Assembly: GCF_002208095.1 (NCBI RefSeq) | Contig: NZ_CP017990.1 | Coordinates: 496,001-560,000 of the forward strand | Origin: Enterobacter cloacae complex sp. ECNIH7 | Lineage (GTDB): Bacteria > Pseudomonadota > Gammaproteobacteria > Enterobacterales > Enterobacteriaceae | Length of the DNA stretch: 64,000 nt | Direction of reading: 5' to 3' | The notes under the pieces: model-generated | What the model saw: only the letters and a program-made list of their open reading frames with translations | What the model was told of the DNA's origin: nothing | Database searches by the model: none | Position numbers and translations under genes: made by a program | Part shown: positions 1-10,688 of the stretch, one piece after another | Position numbering within the stretch: the stretch's first letter is position 1 | How the letters are laid out: every line of letters begins with the position of its first letter

Positions 1-11
1 GCGTCAATTTT

Positions 12-492
<481 letters not shown>

Positions 493-498
493 TTTCTG

Positions 499-1045
<547 letters not shown>

Positions 1046-1074
1046 TCGGGCACGGTCCATTAATACGACTTTAA

Positions 1075-1536
<462 letters not shown>

Positions 1537-1557
1537 TTTTTTACTCTGCTCACGTTG

Positions 1558-1589
1558 AAACGCCGGCCTTGTGCCGGCGTTTTGCTTTT
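1558..1589 (+). terminator. Intrinsic terminator of the rpsF-rplI operon
   Basis: AAACGCCGGC at 1558-1567 pairs perfectly with GCCGGCGTTT at 1573-1582 around a CTTGT loop and is followed by a T-rich run. The A-rich 5' side may also serve ytfB transcripts arriving from the other strand. Confidence 0.9.
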
Positions 1590-1603
1590 TACAGATCCGG
1601 GTC

Positions 1604-2248
1604 TTAACGCGCCCTGATGAAACTGCCGTCTGGCTGGCGGGTAAACAGTACCTGTTGCCCATTTCCCGTATCAATCGTTAACCCTGTCACCACCCCGCTG
1701 GCATTCTGGCGAATCTGTACCATCTGGCCATTCTGCAGATTACTGAGCGGTTTACCCGCACCTTCCACCTTCGCCATAGCATACACGTCGGTTGGCGGCA
1801 GGTTGTGGTCGCGGAACAGCTGTGCCAGCGTTTTGCCCGGCTCTACGCGATAGGAACGCCACTGTTGCTCAATGCCGGTAGGCTGTTGCGTCTGAGGCTG
1901 AGACGGGGCGGCGGCTTGATCCTGCGGCTGTTCATCCTGAATGGGTTCTGGCTCAACCGGCGCGACCTGACCCGGATCGTTAGACGGGGTCACAAGCTGC
2001 GTTTGCATCGGCTGTGCGTCAGGCTGCGGCCGCGTCTGCGACTGAATGTCCAGTTGGGCATTGCGGGTGACGGGGGCGGTATCGACATCATCGCCCCCGG
2101 AAGGAAGCAGGAAGCCCACGATCACCATCAGCGCGCCAATGATGATCCCTCTGCGATGCAGAGGAGGCAGCGGGTCCATGATGCGAAAATTGTCCGGCGC
2201 CTGCCAGATTTTCGCCAGGGTAGGTTTCAGTTCAAATCGCCCGGGCAT
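1604..2248 (-). CDS. ytfB: OapA-family cell-division-associated protein YtfB
   Basis: Inner-membrane-anchored, envelope-facing protein of 214 residues. It has a short cytoplasmic N-terminus (OapA N-terminal type), one membrane helix near residues 33-50 (GIIIGALMVIVGFLLPSG), a long Pro/Gln-rich linker, and a C-terminal OapA/LysM-like domain from about residue 130 (WRSYRVEPGKTLAQLFRDH to the end). E. coli YtfB is reported to bind glycans and to act at the division septum; that role is carried over from the homolog. It is convergent with rplI and divergent from fklB. Confidence 0.9.
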   Translation of the reverse strand: MPGRFELKPTLAKIWQAPDNFRIMDPLPPLHRRGIIIGALMVIVGFLLPSGGDDVDTAPVTRNAQLDIQSQTRPQPDAQPMQTQLVTPSNDPGQVAPVEPEPIQDEQPQDQAAAPSQPQTQQPTGIEQQWRSYRVEPGKTLAQLFRDHNLPPTDVYAMAKVEGAGKPLSNLQNGQMVQIRQNASGVVTGLTIDTGNGQQVLFTRQPDGSFIRAR

Positions 2249-2481
2249 GGCACTCCTCCTGCTCCGCGTATTTTTTATCCTGTGCCCCGAAGTATAGTTT
2301 GCTAACTGCCTGAACGGCGTAGTAAACCCGACATCCGTGACATCAGTTCGGGATTAATCCTGGTTATCTCTATTGTTTCTGTTTCGTCGCGGTTTGTCAC
2401 CTTAACTTCAGACAAAGTTTTACCCATAAGGGCATGGCTGATATGCTGCCCGCTACTTTAAATGTGATGGAAGGAAAACCC

Positions 2482-3102
2482 ATGACCACCCCGACTTTTG
2501 ACACTATCGAAGCGCAGGCAAGTTACGGTATCGGCTTGCAGGTAGGACAGCAGCTGAGCGAATCCGGCCTGGAAGGTCTGTTACCAGAAGCGCTGGTGGC
2601 GGGTATCGCTGACGCACTGGAAGGCAAACAGCCTGCCGTTCCGGTTGACGTTGTGCACCGTGCGCTGCGTGAAATCCACGAGCGTGCTGACGCCGTGCGT
2701 CGCGCACGCTTTGAAGAGATGGCCGCCGAAGGTGTGAAATATCTGGAAGAGAACCGTGAGCGTGAAGGCGTGAACAGCACCGAGTCTGGTCTGCAGTTCC
2801 GCGTGATCAATCAGGGCGACGGCGCAATCCCGGCGCGTACCGATCACGTTCGCGTGCATTACACCGGTAAACTGATCGACGGTACCGTGTTCGACAGCTC
2901 CGTGGCGCGCGGCGAACCGGCTGAGTTCCCGGTTAACGGCGTGATCGCTGGCTGGATTGAAGCTCTGACCCTGATGCCAGTGGGTTCCAAATGGGAACTG
3001 ACTATCCCGCATAACCTGGCCTACGGCGAGCGCGGCGCTGGCGCGTCCATTCCGCCATTCAGCACCCTGGTCTTTGAAGTCGAGCTGCTGGAAATTCTGT
3101 AA
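2482..3102 (+). CDS. fklB: FKBP-type peptidyl-prolyl isomerase FklB (FKBP22)
   Basis: Cytoplasmic prolyl isomerase of 206 residues. Residues 1-95 form the helical FKBP N-terminal dimerisation domain ([20 protein letters not shown]). Residues about 110-206 form the FK506-binding catalytic domain ([34 protein letters not shown]). The start at 2482 gives the E. coli length and has a ribosome site (GGAAGGA at about 2469-2475). An in-frame ATG 48 nt upstream would add 16 residues with no family match, so it was not used. Confidence 0.97.
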   Translation: MTTPTFDTIEAQASYGIGLQVGQQLSESGLEGLLPEALVAGIADALEGKQPAVPVDVVHRALREIHERADAVRRARFEEMAAEGVKYLEENREREGVNSTESGLQFRVINQGDGAIPARTDHVRVHYTGKLIDGTVFDSSVARGEPAEFPVNGVIAGWIEALTLMPVGSKWELTIPHNLAYGERGAGASIPPFSTLVFEVELLEIL

Positions 3103-3119
3103 TCGAATTTTCTTATTTC

Positions 3120-3142
3120 CTCTCCCCGTTGGGGAGAGGAAA
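3120..3142 (+). terminator. fklB terminator-like hairpin (short form of the CCCTC repeat)
   Basis: CCTCTCCCC and GGGGAGAGG flank a three-base loop, with a run of T before and A after. It resembles the core of the repeat hairpin found at 4864, 14016, 35683, 44104 and 56563, here without the CCCTCACC arm. It probably ends fklB transcription, although the T-run on the + strand is poor. Confidence 0.5.
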
Positions 3143-3412
3143 ATAGTGCAAAAACCTATAGTTATGGCGCTATCAACATTTTATCTTGCAAACGAAACTG
3201 TTGCGTGTATTTTTGTGAGCTGTTTCGCGCTGTATGAGTGATATGACACTCACTTTCAACATATTATTAACATAATATCTAAATCATAGTATTCATCCCG
3301 CCGATTCTTACCTAATATCGATAAACCCTTACAAAGGGACCGTCATTTTTTTGACGTTTTTAAAGGCCAGAAGAGCCTTAACAACACAGACAGGCATAAA
3401 CAGGAAAATTAC
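3143..3412 (+). promoter_or_regulatory. cycA upstream region and leader
   Basis: Gap of 270 nt without an open gene. It is AT-rich up to about 3330. It then contains a small hairpin (CGTCATTTTTTTGACG near 3341-3356) and a CA-rich leader (AACAACACAGACAGG near 3380-3394). In E. coli the cycA leader is a target of the GcvB small RNA, whose seed is G/U-rich; the CA-rich stretch would fit that. No promoter could be fixed with confidence. Confidence 0.4.
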
Positions 3413-4822
3413 ATGGTAGATCAGGTCAAAGTCGCCGCTACAGAAGAGGCGACGTCTGAACAGTCGCTACGGCGCAATCTCACAAACCGTCATATTCAGC
3501 TCATTGCGATTGGGGGTGCCATCGGTACCGGGCTGTTTATGGGGTCAGGCAAAACCATCAGTCTCGCCGGGCCGTCGATCATCTTCGTTTATATGATCAT
3601 CGGTTTTATGCTCTTCTTCGTGATGCGTGCAATGGGTGAACTGCTGCTCTCGAACCTCGAATACAAATCCTTTAGCGACTTCGCTTCTGACCTGCTCGGG
3701 CCGTGGGCGGGCTATTTCACCGGCTGGACCTACTGGTTCTGCTGGGTCGTCACCGGTATGGCGGACGTCGTGGCGATTACCGCCTACGCGCAGTTCTGGT
3801 TCCCGGGGCTGTCGGACTGGGTCGCCTCGCTGGCGGTCATTGTTCTGCTGCTGAGCCTGAACCTCGCCACCGTTAAAATGTTCGGTGAGATGGAGTTCTG
3901 GTTCGCGATGATCAAAATCGTGGCGATTGTCGGGCTTATCGTCGTGGGTCTGGTGATGGTGCTCACCCACTTCCAGTCGCCAACGGGCGTTCAGGCGTCG
4001 TTTACCCATCTGTGGAATGACGGCGGCTGGTTCCCGAAAGGCATTAGCGGCTTCTTTGCCGGCTTCCAGATCGCGGTATTTGCGTTCGTGGGAATTGAGC
4101 TGGTGGGCACGACGGCAGCGGAGACCAAAGATCCCGAGAAGTCTCTCCCGCGCGCGATAAACTCTATTCCGCTGCGTATCATCATGTTCTACGTCTTCGC
4201 GCTGATCATTATTATGTCCGTGACGCCGTGGAGCTCCGTGGTACCAACCAAGAGCCCGTTCGTTGAGCTGTTCGTGCTGGTAGGCCTGCCTGCCGCCGCG
4301 AGCCTGATTAACTTCGTGGTGCTGACCTCTGCGGCGTCTTCCGCGAACAGCGGCGTGTTCTCCACCAGCCGTATGCTGTTTGGCCTGGCACAGGAAGGCG
4401 TGGCGCCGAGCGCGTTCGCCAAGCTGTCGAAGCGCGCGGTACCGGCAAAAGGGTTGACCTTCTCCTGCATGTGCCTGCTGGGCGGCGTGGTGATGCTCTA
4501 CGTGAACCCAAGCGTGATTGGCGCGTTCACCATGATCACCACGGTCTCTGCGATCCTGTTTATGTTCGTCTGGACCATCATCCTCTGTTCATACCTGGTA
4601 TACCGCAAGCAGCGCCCGCACCTGCATGAGAAATCGATCTACAAGATGCCGCTGGGCAAGCTGATGTGCTGGGTATGCATGGCGTTCTTCGTCTTCGTGC
4701 TGGTTCTGCTGACGCTGGAAGATGATACCCGTCAGGCACTCATCGTCACGCCGCTGTGGTTTATCGCGCTGGGGCTGGGCTGGGTGTTTATCGGTAAGAA
4801 ACGTATGGCAGGCGTAAGGTAA
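3413..4822 (+). CDS. cycA: D-alanine/D-serine/glycine:H+ symporter CycA
   Basis: Inner-membrane amino-acid permease of the APC superfamily (amino acid transporter family), 469 residues with about 12 membrane helices. It imports glycine, D-alanine and D-serine, and also D-cycloserine. The first helix carries the family signature IGGAIGTGLFMGSGKTI at about residues 33-49, which shapes the substrate site. The start has AGGA upstream. It stands alone between fklB and convergent ytfE, with its own terminator. Confidence 0.97.
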   Translation: MVDQVKVAATEEATSEQSLRRNLTNRHIQLIAIGGAIGTGLFMGSGKTISLAGPSIIFVYMIIGFMLFFVMRAMGELLLSNLEYKSFSDFASDLLGPWAGYFTGWTYWFCWVVTGMADVVAITAYAQFWFPGLSDWVASLAVIVLLLSLNLATVKMFGEMEFWFAMIKIVAIVGLIVVGLVMVLTHFQSPTGVQASFTHLWNDGGWFPKGISGFFAGFQIAVFAFVGIELVGTTAAETKDPEKSLPRAINSIPLRIIMFYVFALIIIMSVTPWSSVVPTKSPFVELFVLVGLPAAASLINFVVLTSAASSANSGVFSTSRMLFGLAQEGVAPSAFAKLSKRAVPAKGLTFSCMCLLGGVVMLYVNPSVIGAFTMITTVSAILFMFVWTIILCSYLVYRKQRPHLHEKSIYKMPLGKLMCWVCMAFFVFVLVLLTLEDDTRQALIVTPLWFIALGLGWVFIGKKRMAGVR

Positions 4823-4826
4823 AAGC

Positions 4827-4853
4827 AAAACGGCAACTTCGGTTGCCGTTTTT
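4827..4853 (+). terminator. Intrinsic terminator of cycA
   Basis: AAAACGGCAAC, a TTCG tetraloop and GTTGCCGTTTTT form an ideal hairpin with T-run 4 nt after the cycA stop. The A-run on the left makes it usable from both strands. Confidence 0.9.
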
Positions 4854-4863
4854 AGTTTTTGCA

Positions 4864-4920
4864 CCTTCTCCCCGTGGGAGAGGGGCGGGGTGAGGGCATC
4901 AGGCCGCAGCGGCCTTTTTT
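4864..4920. repeat. CCCTC-type repeat hairpin plus bidirectional terminator
   Basis: CTTCTCCCCGTGGGAGAGG followed by GGCGGGGTGAGGGC (4864-4897) is a copy of the repeat family, in the arm-last orientation. Directly after it, AGGCCGC AGC GGCCTTTTTT (4901-4920) is a compact hairpin with a T-run that ends inside the ytfE stop codon, so it can close both cycA read-through and ytfE. Confidence 0.7.
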
Positions 4921-5581
4921 ATTCCCCCGCTAATGCCCGCGGGAACAGAACGTTGTTCTCAAGACTGATGTGTTCCATCAGGTCGTCAATCAACTCGTTA
5001 ATGCCGTTGTACATCGCTTTCCACGTTGTGCACGCTTCTGGCGGCGGCGTGACGTTGTGGGTGGTGTGTTTGATCACTTCCAGCAGTTCGCCCGCATCAT
5101 CATGCTCGCTTTCCATCACGCTGATAGGCCCCATCGCCTGGCTTCCCATTCCCTGCTTAATCATCGGGAAGAGGATCTGCTCTTCTTTCATCATGTGGCT
5201 GGAAAGCTCTTCGTGCAGCAGGGTCAGGTATTTCGCCAGACCGCGCGGTACGGACGGTTTGTCGGCATGGACGCGCTCAACTTTGGTTGCCTGCAGGATC
5301 AGTTCCGGCAGCTGCTCACGGTGACGGTCATGGTAACGCACGAGGATATGGTCGATGATTTCAGCGAGTGGGGCGGCTCGCCAGTCTTTGTCGACGGGCT
5401 GCTGGGCCAGCAGCGCCAGCTCTGATTCAATCACCTCAACGTCCAGCTCTTTTCGTGAGGCCGCACGCGCCAGGGTTTGCTTACCGCCGCAGCAGTAATC
5501 CATATCGTATTTACGAAACAGCGCAGAAGCGCGAGGAATGGAGAGCGCCAGCTCGCCCAGTGGTTGGTCGCGAAAGGCCAT
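4919..5581 (-). CDS. ytfE: Iron-sulfur cluster repair di-iron protein YtfE (RIC)
   Basis: Cytoplasmic protein that helps repair iron-sulfur clusters damaged by nitric oxide and oxidants; it carries a di-iron centre. It has 220 residues, as in E. coli. The N-terminal ScdA_N-like part contains the Cys pair in [10 protein letters not shown] (residues 30-31). The C-terminal hemerythrin-like four-helix part holds the iron ligands ([60 protein letters not shown]). A near-perfect NsrR operator lies directly upstream. Confidence 0.96.
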   Translation of the reverse strand: MAFRDQPLGELALSIPRASALFRKYDMDYCCGGKQTLARAASRKELDVEVIESELALLAQQPVDKDWRAAPLAEIIDHILVRYHDRHREQLPELILQATKVERVHADKPSVPRGLAKYLTLLHEELSSHMMKEEQILFPMIKQGMGSQAMGPISVMESEHDDAGELLEVIKHTTHNVTPPPEACTTWKAMYNGINELIDDLMEHISLENNVLFPRALAGE

Positions 5582-5608
5582 AGCAGTTACCTCGTCATCA
5601 ATAATATA

Positions 5609-5630
5609 AAGTGCATATTAAATGCATCTT
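5609..5630 (-). promoter_or_regulatory. NsrR operator of ytfE
   Basis: Read on the - strand this is AAGATGCATTT-AATATGCACTT, two 11-nt inverted half-sites close to the NsrR consensus AAGATGCYTTT. NsrR is the NO-sensing repressor of ytfE in E. coli. The site sits about 28 nt upstream of the ytfE start. Confidence 0.85.
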
Positions 5631-5759
5631 TATGGCGGCGCTATAACCCTTTAGAGGGAAGGGGAAAAGTGAGATGCAGATCACAAAAAAATACCCCGTT
5701 TAACTCTCTGAATGGGCTCAGGAAAGTGGTTTAGAAACTTTTTAAAGGTGTAGAAACAG

Positions 5760-5786
5760 TAAACAACCCGCCGCGCCTGCCGATAT
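5760..5786 (+). promoter_or_regulatory. FliA (sigma-28) promoter of the first chemoreceptor gene
   Basis: TAAA at 5760-5763, a 15-nt spacer, then GCCGATAT at 5779-5786. This fits the enterobacterial flagellar class 3 consensus TAAA-N15-GCCGATAA with one mismatch. It lies 40 nt before the receptor start, so the gene should be expressed with the flagellar regulon. Confidence 0.9.
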
Positions 5787-5825
5787 ATCCACGTCAGACA
5801 AACCTGCATATAACAAAGGCAACGC

Positions 5826-7475
5826 ATGTTTAAACGTATAAAAGTCATTACCCTTCTGATTTCGGTGCTGCTTGTGCTCGGCATCATGCAAGTGATTTCC
5901 GCGGGTATCTTTATCAACGCGCTGAATAACGATAAAGACAATTTCACCGTGTCGCAGCTCTCCAGCAAGAACGTGGCGGAGTTTACCGATGCGTGGATCA
6001 GCCTGAACCAGGCGCGCGTGACGCTGAACCGCGGGATGCTGCGTCTGCAAAGCAGCATGGCCTCTCAGATTAACGGTGGGCAGCTCAATGAGCTGGTCAA
6101 CACGGCGAAAAATCTGCTCGCCGATGCGCAGGTCCATTACGATAAATACTATGCCCTGCCAAATACGCCGGGCCTGGACGAGAACCTGGCCAAGCGTCTG
6201 GAAGAGCAGTACCGCATTTACTCCTCAACGCTGACGCAAATGAACGTCCTGCTGAGCCAGGGCAATCTGGAAGACATGTTCAAGCAGAACGCGGAGCAAA
6301 AGCAGACTGCGATGCAGGCGGTTTACCGTGAATGGCGTGAAGCGCAGGCAACGCTTACCGATAAAGGTATCCAGGACAATGAAAGCGACTACAAGCGCAT
6401 CCTGTGGATCCTCTCTGCGGTTATGCTGCTGGTGATTGTGGTGATTATCTCCAGCTGGGTAGCCATGCGCCGCGTGCTGCTGCTGCCTCTGGAAGAGGTG
6501 ATTAACCATATTCGCGCCATTGCGGCAGGGGATTTAACCCAGCCGATTCAGGCTGAAGGTAAGAACGAAATGGCTATCCTGGCGCGCAACGTTCAGGAGA
6601 TGCAGACCTCGCTGGCGAACACCGTGGGCGTGGTGCGTGAAGGCGCAGATACGATTTACACCGGTGCAGGCGAAATCTCTGCGGGCAGTAACGACCTCTC
6701 TTCCCGTACCGAGCAGCAGGCCGCGTCTCTGGAAGAGACGGCAGCCAGCATGGAACAGCTGACGGCAACCGTGAAGCAGAACGCCGATAACGCGCGTCAG
6801 GCGTCCCGTCTGGCGCTGGACGCCTCCTCAACGGCGAAGAAGGGCGGTAACGTGGTGGAAGGCGTGGTGCGTACAATGGACGAAATCGCCACCAGCTCCA
6901 GTAAAATCGCGCAAATTACTAACGTGATCGACGGAATTGCCTTCCAGACTAACATTCTGGCGCTGAACGCGGCGGTGGAAGCGGCGCGCGCGGGCGAGCA
7001 GGGCCGTGGTTTTGCGGTGGTGGCAGGGGAAGTACGCACTCTCGCCCAGCGCAGCGCCCAGGCGGCGAAAGAGATCAAAGCGCTGATCGATGATTCCGGC
7101 GAGCGCGTGAACGCGGGCTCCCAGCTGGTTAACGAAGCCGGGGAGACGATGGCGGAGATCGTTAATGCGGTCACCCGCGTCACCGACATCATGGGCGAAA
7201 TTGCCTCGGCCTCTGACGAGCAGAGCCGCGGTATCGATCAGGTGGGTCAGGCGGTAGCCGAGATGGACCGCGTGACCCAGCAGAACGCCTCGCTGGTAGA
7301 GGAGTCTGCAGCCGCGGCGGCGGCGCTGGAAGATCAGGCTGCACGCCTGAACGAAGCGGTGGCGGTGTTCAAAATCACCCGCAATCAGGCGGTCAAAGCG
7401 GCGCCGGTGAAAACCTATGTGCCCAAAGCGCAGCCCGTAGCGGCGGCGTCTGAAGGGAACTGGGAAACGTTTTAA
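5826..7475 (+). CDS. Tsr-like methyl-accepting chemotaxis protein
   Basis: Transmembrane chemoreceptor of 549 residues: TM1 (about 7-30), periplasmic four-helix ligand domain, TM2 (about 190-212), HAMP, methylation helices and the signalling tip ([20 protein letters not shown]). It ends in NWETF, the docking pentapeptide for CheR and CheB. The ligand helix keeps Arg64, Asn68, Arg69 and Arg73 at the same numbers as Tsr, which grip the amino-acid backbone. Position 156 is Ala where Tsr has Thr, so the ligand may not be serine. It is absent at this place in E. coli, between ytfE and ytfF, and has a FliA promoter. Ligand unknown. Confidence 0.92.
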   Translation: MFKRIKVITLLISVLLVLGIMQVISAGIFINALNNDKDNFTVSQLSSKNVAEFTDAWISLNQARVTLNRGMLRLQSSMASQINGGQLNELVNTAKNLLADAQVHYDKYYALPNTPGLDENLAKRLEEQYRIYSSTLTQMNVLLSQGNLEDMFKQNAEQKQTAMQAVYREWREAQATLTDKGIQDNESDYKRILWILSAVMLLVIVVIISSWVAMRRVLLLPLEEVINHIRAIAAGDLTQPIQAEGKNEMAILARNVQEMQTSLANTVGVVREGADTIYTGAGEISAGSNDLSSRTEQQAASLEETAASMEQLTATVKQNADNARQASRLALDASSTAKKGGNVVEGVVRTMDEIATSSSKIAQITNVIDGIAFQTNILALNAAVEAARAGEQGRGFAVVAGEVRTLAQRSAQAAKEIKALIDDSGERVNAGSQLVNEAGETMAEIVNAVTRVTDIMGEIASASDEQSRGIDQVGQAVAEMDRVTQQNASLVEESAAAAAALEDQAARLNEAVAVFKITRNQAVKAAPVKTYVPKAQPVAAASEGNWETF

Positions 7476-7480
7476 GGACT

Positions 7481-7551
7481 TGCCCGGTGGCGGTTACGCC
7501 TTACCGGGCCTACGATTTTGTAGGCCCTGCAAGCGCAGCGCCGCTGGGCAA
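7481..7551. repeat. REP/BIME element
   Basis: Two imperfect REP units in opposite orientation: TGCCCGGTGGCGGTTACGCC...CCGGGCCTAC and GTAGGCCCTGC...GCGCAGCGCCGCTGGGCA. It lies in the convergent gap between the chemoreceptor gene and ytfF. A related pair is at 33745-33818 and a single unit at 44059-44090. Confidence 0.8.
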
Positions 7552-7554
7552 TGA

Positions 7555-8520
7555 TCACACCTCCGACGCCGGAACGACCCTCGGTTTTTCCGGCTTCGCT
7601 CTTACCGCCATCACCACTCCCACCACCAGCAGCGCGATCCCGCAGGCCGTAAATAGCGGCGGCACGCTCTGACGCATCAGGAAGGTATAAAGCAGTCCGG
7701 CCAGGGTTTCGAAGACAATCAGCGGCCCTAAAATCACCGTTGGCAGCTTCTGGCTGGCAATGTTCCAGCACAGCGCGCCCACCCATGAGCACAGCACCGC
7801 AATCGCAACCATCAGGCCGATAAACACCCAGGGTCTTGGCCCGAAGGGCTGGGCGAAGTCTGGCAGTTGATGGCCTAACCAGATGCACGCCCCGGCATAG
7901 CCCACCAGCGAGACGGGCAGCGTGACCAGCGCCTGCGCCGTCGCCCACATCATCGGATGCTTGTCCGGGTTCTCCCGCAGCCAGCGCGCGTTGCGCAGGG
8001 CATACCATGCCCAGCACGCCACGGAAATGAACGCCAGCACAATGCCAGAGCCGTAACGCCACAGGTCAACATCCGCCTGCCCGTGACGCAGCTCGGCAAT
8101 ATTGACGCATACCAGCCCCACGGCGGTGCATACCAGCGCCGGCGCCATTTTTGACCACGCCAGTTTGCCATCGCGGTGGCTGTAGAGCAGGTTAGCAAAG
8201 ACGGGGATGACGACCGGCAGCGTGCCGATAATCATGGTAGATACCGGCGCACCGGTACGCTGAATGGCGCTCGCAAGGCAAACGTAGTAGATAAGATTGC
8301 CCATCATGGTCAGCGCCAGCGCGGTGCCCCAGTCCTGACGGCTGAGCTGACGCAGGCGCGCGCGTCCCAGCCACGCCAGGGGCAGAGCAATCAGCCCCAG
8401 CGCCAGATAACGTCCGGTCGACTGCAGTATTGCCGGATACTCGGGCACGATCAGCGGGCCGACAAAAATCAGTCCCCACATCATCCCGGCCAGCAGGGCA
8501 TACAACACTCCACTAATCAT
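7555..8520 (-). CDS. ytfF: DMT-superfamily (EamA) inner-membrane transporter YtfF
   Basis: Putative drug/metabolite exporter of 321 residues with about ten membrane helices in two EamA repeats (first from about residue 5, second from about 155). It matches E. coli YtfF along its length, for example RTGAPVSTMIIGTLPVVIPV and LLPTVILGPLIVFETLAGLL-like segments. The substrate is unknown. The start at 8520 (MISGVLYALLAGMMWG) has GGATGGAAAA just upstream; the ATG 12 nt earlier lacks a ribosome site. An AraC-type regulator gene lies just upstream in the same direction (75-nt gap) and may control it. Confidence 0.92.
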   Translation of the reverse strand: MISGVLYALLAGMMWGLIFVGPLIVPEYPAILQSTGRYLALGLIALPLAWLGRARLRQLSRQDWGTALALTMMGNLIYYVCLASAIQRTGAPVSTMIIGTLPVVIPVFANLLYSHRDGKLAWSKMAPALVCTAVGLVCVNIAELRHGQADVDLWRYGSGIVLAFISVACWAWYALRNARWLRENPDKHPMMWATAQALVTLPVSLVGYAGACIWLGHQLPDFAQPFGPRPWVFIGLMVAIAVLCSWVGALCWNIASQKLPTVILGPLIVFETLAGLLYTFLMRQSVPPLFTACGIALLVVGVVMAVRAKPEKPRVVPASEV

Positions 8521-8595
8521 TTTTCCATCCACAGGTATTTACGCTGCATGCAGTGTAGGAGGGGAAAATGCGCGCGTATTGTATGAGGTTGCGCA

Positions 8596-9420
8596 TTAGC
8601 GCCGGGTGACCTGCTTCTGGTAGCGCACGGGCGTAATGCCGTAGCGGTGGGTAAACGCGCGGGTTAAATGAGACTGGTCGGTCAGTCCGGTCGCGGCTGC
8701 CACTTCGGCGGCGGGCATGCCGTGGGTGAGGAACGCTTTGGCGCGCCAGAGGCGAATGGCCATCAGCATTTGGTGCGGCGTAACGTGAAAATGGGCTTTG
8801 AACTGGCGCTGGAAATGGTACGGGCTGAGCGATACGACGCTGGCCAGCTCGTCCAGCGTCAGGGCGCGCATATAGTTGTCGTGCAGATACTCGCGCACGC
8901 GTTCGAAGCGGTGCGCGCCCTCCTGAATAACCGGCGCGTGATGGGCCAGCGGCCGGAAGGTCTCAATCAGATCCAGCAGTAATCCTTTTTGCGCAAGCGG
9001 ATCGTCCGTGTGCCACAGGCCGTAAATCAGCCTGCCGATTTGCTGCGAGCGAAGCGGGTCATGACGCGTGACATCGCTAAACCACCAGTGCCGGAGGCCG
9101 GTCACCTCTTCCAGCAGGTCGGGTTCGATATAGACCATCCGGTAGCGCCAGCCGCCTTCGGTGGCGGATTCACCGGTATGGATCTCGTCCGGGTTCATGG
9201 TGACGACGGACTTTTCCGCCGCGAGATGCTGAGTACCGCGATAGCGAAAGCGTTCGGCGCCGGTTTCAATCGTGCCGATCCCGAAGGCTTCATGGGTATG
9301 CGGCTCAAAGGCGTAGTCAGAAATATGCGCGTGATAAAGCTCCAGCCCCGGCAGCTGCGCCAGATGGCGAAAGCGCGCGCTGTCTCTTTCATCATTAAAC
9401 TGTTCCGGTACGCCTTGCAC
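8596..9420 (-). CDS. AraC-family transcriptional regulator
   Basis: Regulator of about 274 residues. The N-terminal half is a cupin-type sensor (AHISDYAFEPHTHEAFGIG, MNPDEIHTGE). The C-terminal half has the two AraC helix-turn-helix motifs (LTLDELASVVSLSPYHFQRQF and AEVAAATGLTDQSHLTRAFTHRYG). The GTG at 9420 is preferred because a perfect AGGAGG lies 6 nt before it. The in-frame ATG at 9441 would add seven residues, but its own upstream AAAGG is only 1 nt away. It is likely co-transcribed with ytfF and may control it. The effector is unknown. Confidence 0.88.
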   Translation of the reverse strand: MQGVPEQFNDERDSARFRHLAQLPGLELYHAHISDYAFEPHTHEAFGIGTIETGAERFRYRGTQHLAAEKSVVTMNPDEIHTGESATEGGWRYRMVYIEPDLLEEVTGLRHWWFSDVTRHDPLRSQQIGRLIYGLWHTDDPLAQKGLLLDLIETFRPLAHHAPVIQEGAHRFERVREYLHDNYMRALTLDELASVVSLSPYHFQRQFKAHFHVTPHQMLMAIRLWRAKAFLTHGMPAAEVAAATGLTDQSHLTRAFTHRYGITPVRYQKQVTRR

Positions 9421-9468
9421 GTTGAGCCTCCTCGTGGTCATCCTTTCATTATCAGAGATGACCGGCGT

Positions 9469-10512
9469 TTATGCACTAAACATCTTTGCCCGGACGGTTT
9501 TACGGTAATCCCCCGGTGACACCGTGGTTTTATGCTTAAACTGGCGATTAAAGTGCGCAATATCCTGATATCCAACCGCATTCGCGATCTCCTGAATGGA
9601 AAGATTGGTGGATTGCAGCATTGTCATGGCGGATTCAATTCTGGTGGTTAATAAATACTGCAGAGGAGACATGTCGGTGGCATTTTTAAAGCGGCGATTA
9701 AAGTTGCGCAAACTCATGCCGGCCATATCTGCGAGACTTTGCATGGATATATCCGAAGCGCAGTTGGCTTTTATCCAGATTTGAATTTGAATAATATCCT
9801 CATCCGGATGGGGTTTGTTTTCTTCACTGTAACATTGACGTTCAAACTGGCTACGAATTTCATGGAAAAATGTCCGTTGAGTATGTGTGGCTACACGTTT
9901 CCCGTATATTGTTTCTATAAAATGGATCGTCAGATCTGACAGGGCCTTAACGCTTGCGGCGCAGAAAATATTATCGGCCTGAGTGAGAAAATGCTTTGTC
10001 TGTAATTTTACGCTGGGGTAGTCGTGCGAGAATTGTTTGAAGTAGTGCCAGTGGGTGGTGGCGGGCTTTCCGTTGAGCAGTCCCGACTCCGCCAGAAAAC
10101 AGCAGCCCGTTCCGACGGCGGCGATGCGGGTTCCTCGCGCGGCCTGCTCGGTCAGCCATTCCAGAAGTTCAGGCTGTTGTCTGACCACTGCGCGAGGATT
10201 GCGCCACAGGGCAGGAAGATAGATAACGTCATAGTGTCTGTCTTCGGCAAGGGTGGTATCGGCGGTAATGCTAAAGCCGCTGTGCGTCAGGATGGGCTCG
10301 CTGTTTATGCCAATGGTATTCACCTTCAGAATATTCTCCGGGCGACAGAGCCTGAAGGGTGACTTCTCCGGTTTGTGCGTGCCTGCGTGGGATGTTGTTT
10401 TTTGCTCAGCTAAATAGCTACTGGCTGCCGCTTTCCACATTTCAATCGGAAGACTGAGACCGGAACTTAGCATGCGTTCACATAACACAAATCCTATTTG
10501 TGTATTTGTCAT
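9469..10512 (-). CDS. GlxA-type AraC regulator with DJ-1/PfpI-like sensor domain
   Basis: Regulator of 347 residues. Residues about 5-195 form a class I amidotransferase-like (DJ-1/PfpI) domain, including YDVIYLPALW and AAVGTGCCFLAESGLLNGKPATTHW with Cys residues at the nucleophile elbow. Residues about 245-340 hold two AraC helix-turn-helix motifs (MQSLADMAGMSLRNFNRRFK, IQEIANAVGYQDIAHFNRQFK). The gene is noticeably AT-richer than the backbone, a sign of transfer. It is divergent from the FabY-like synthase across a 176-nt AT-rich gap and is the natural candidate regulator of it. Effector unknown. Confidence 0.9.
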   Translation of the reverse strand: MTNTQIGFVLCERMLSSGLSLPIEMWKAAASSYLAEQKTTSHAGTHKPEKSPFRLCRPENILKVNTIGINSEPILTHSGFSITADTTLAEDRHYDVIYLPALWRNPRAVVRQQPELLEWLTEQAARGTRIAAVGTGCCFLAESGLLNGKPATTHWHYFKQFSHDYPSVKLQTKHFLTQADNIFCAASVKALSDLTIHFIETIYGKRVATHTQRTFFHEIRSQFERQCYSEENKPHPDEDIIQIQIWIKANCASDISMQSLADMAGMSLRNFNRRFKNATDMSPLQYLLTTRIESAMTMLQSTNLSIQEIANAVGYQDIAHFNRQFKHKTTVSPGDYRKTVRAKMFSA

Positions 10513-10688
10513 TTTTGATTAATACCTGTTTTGACTATTATTTTTGGTAGTTCATCGTTGCCGTGGCCAAAAAAGTCAGCGTTTTGGCTGGATTTTCATA
10601 TTAGCTTTTGTCGGTGATTTGTAAACTAATATCTGAAATTATCGCACTTGCTTAATAAAATAAATGCACGACCATGAGAGGATGAATT

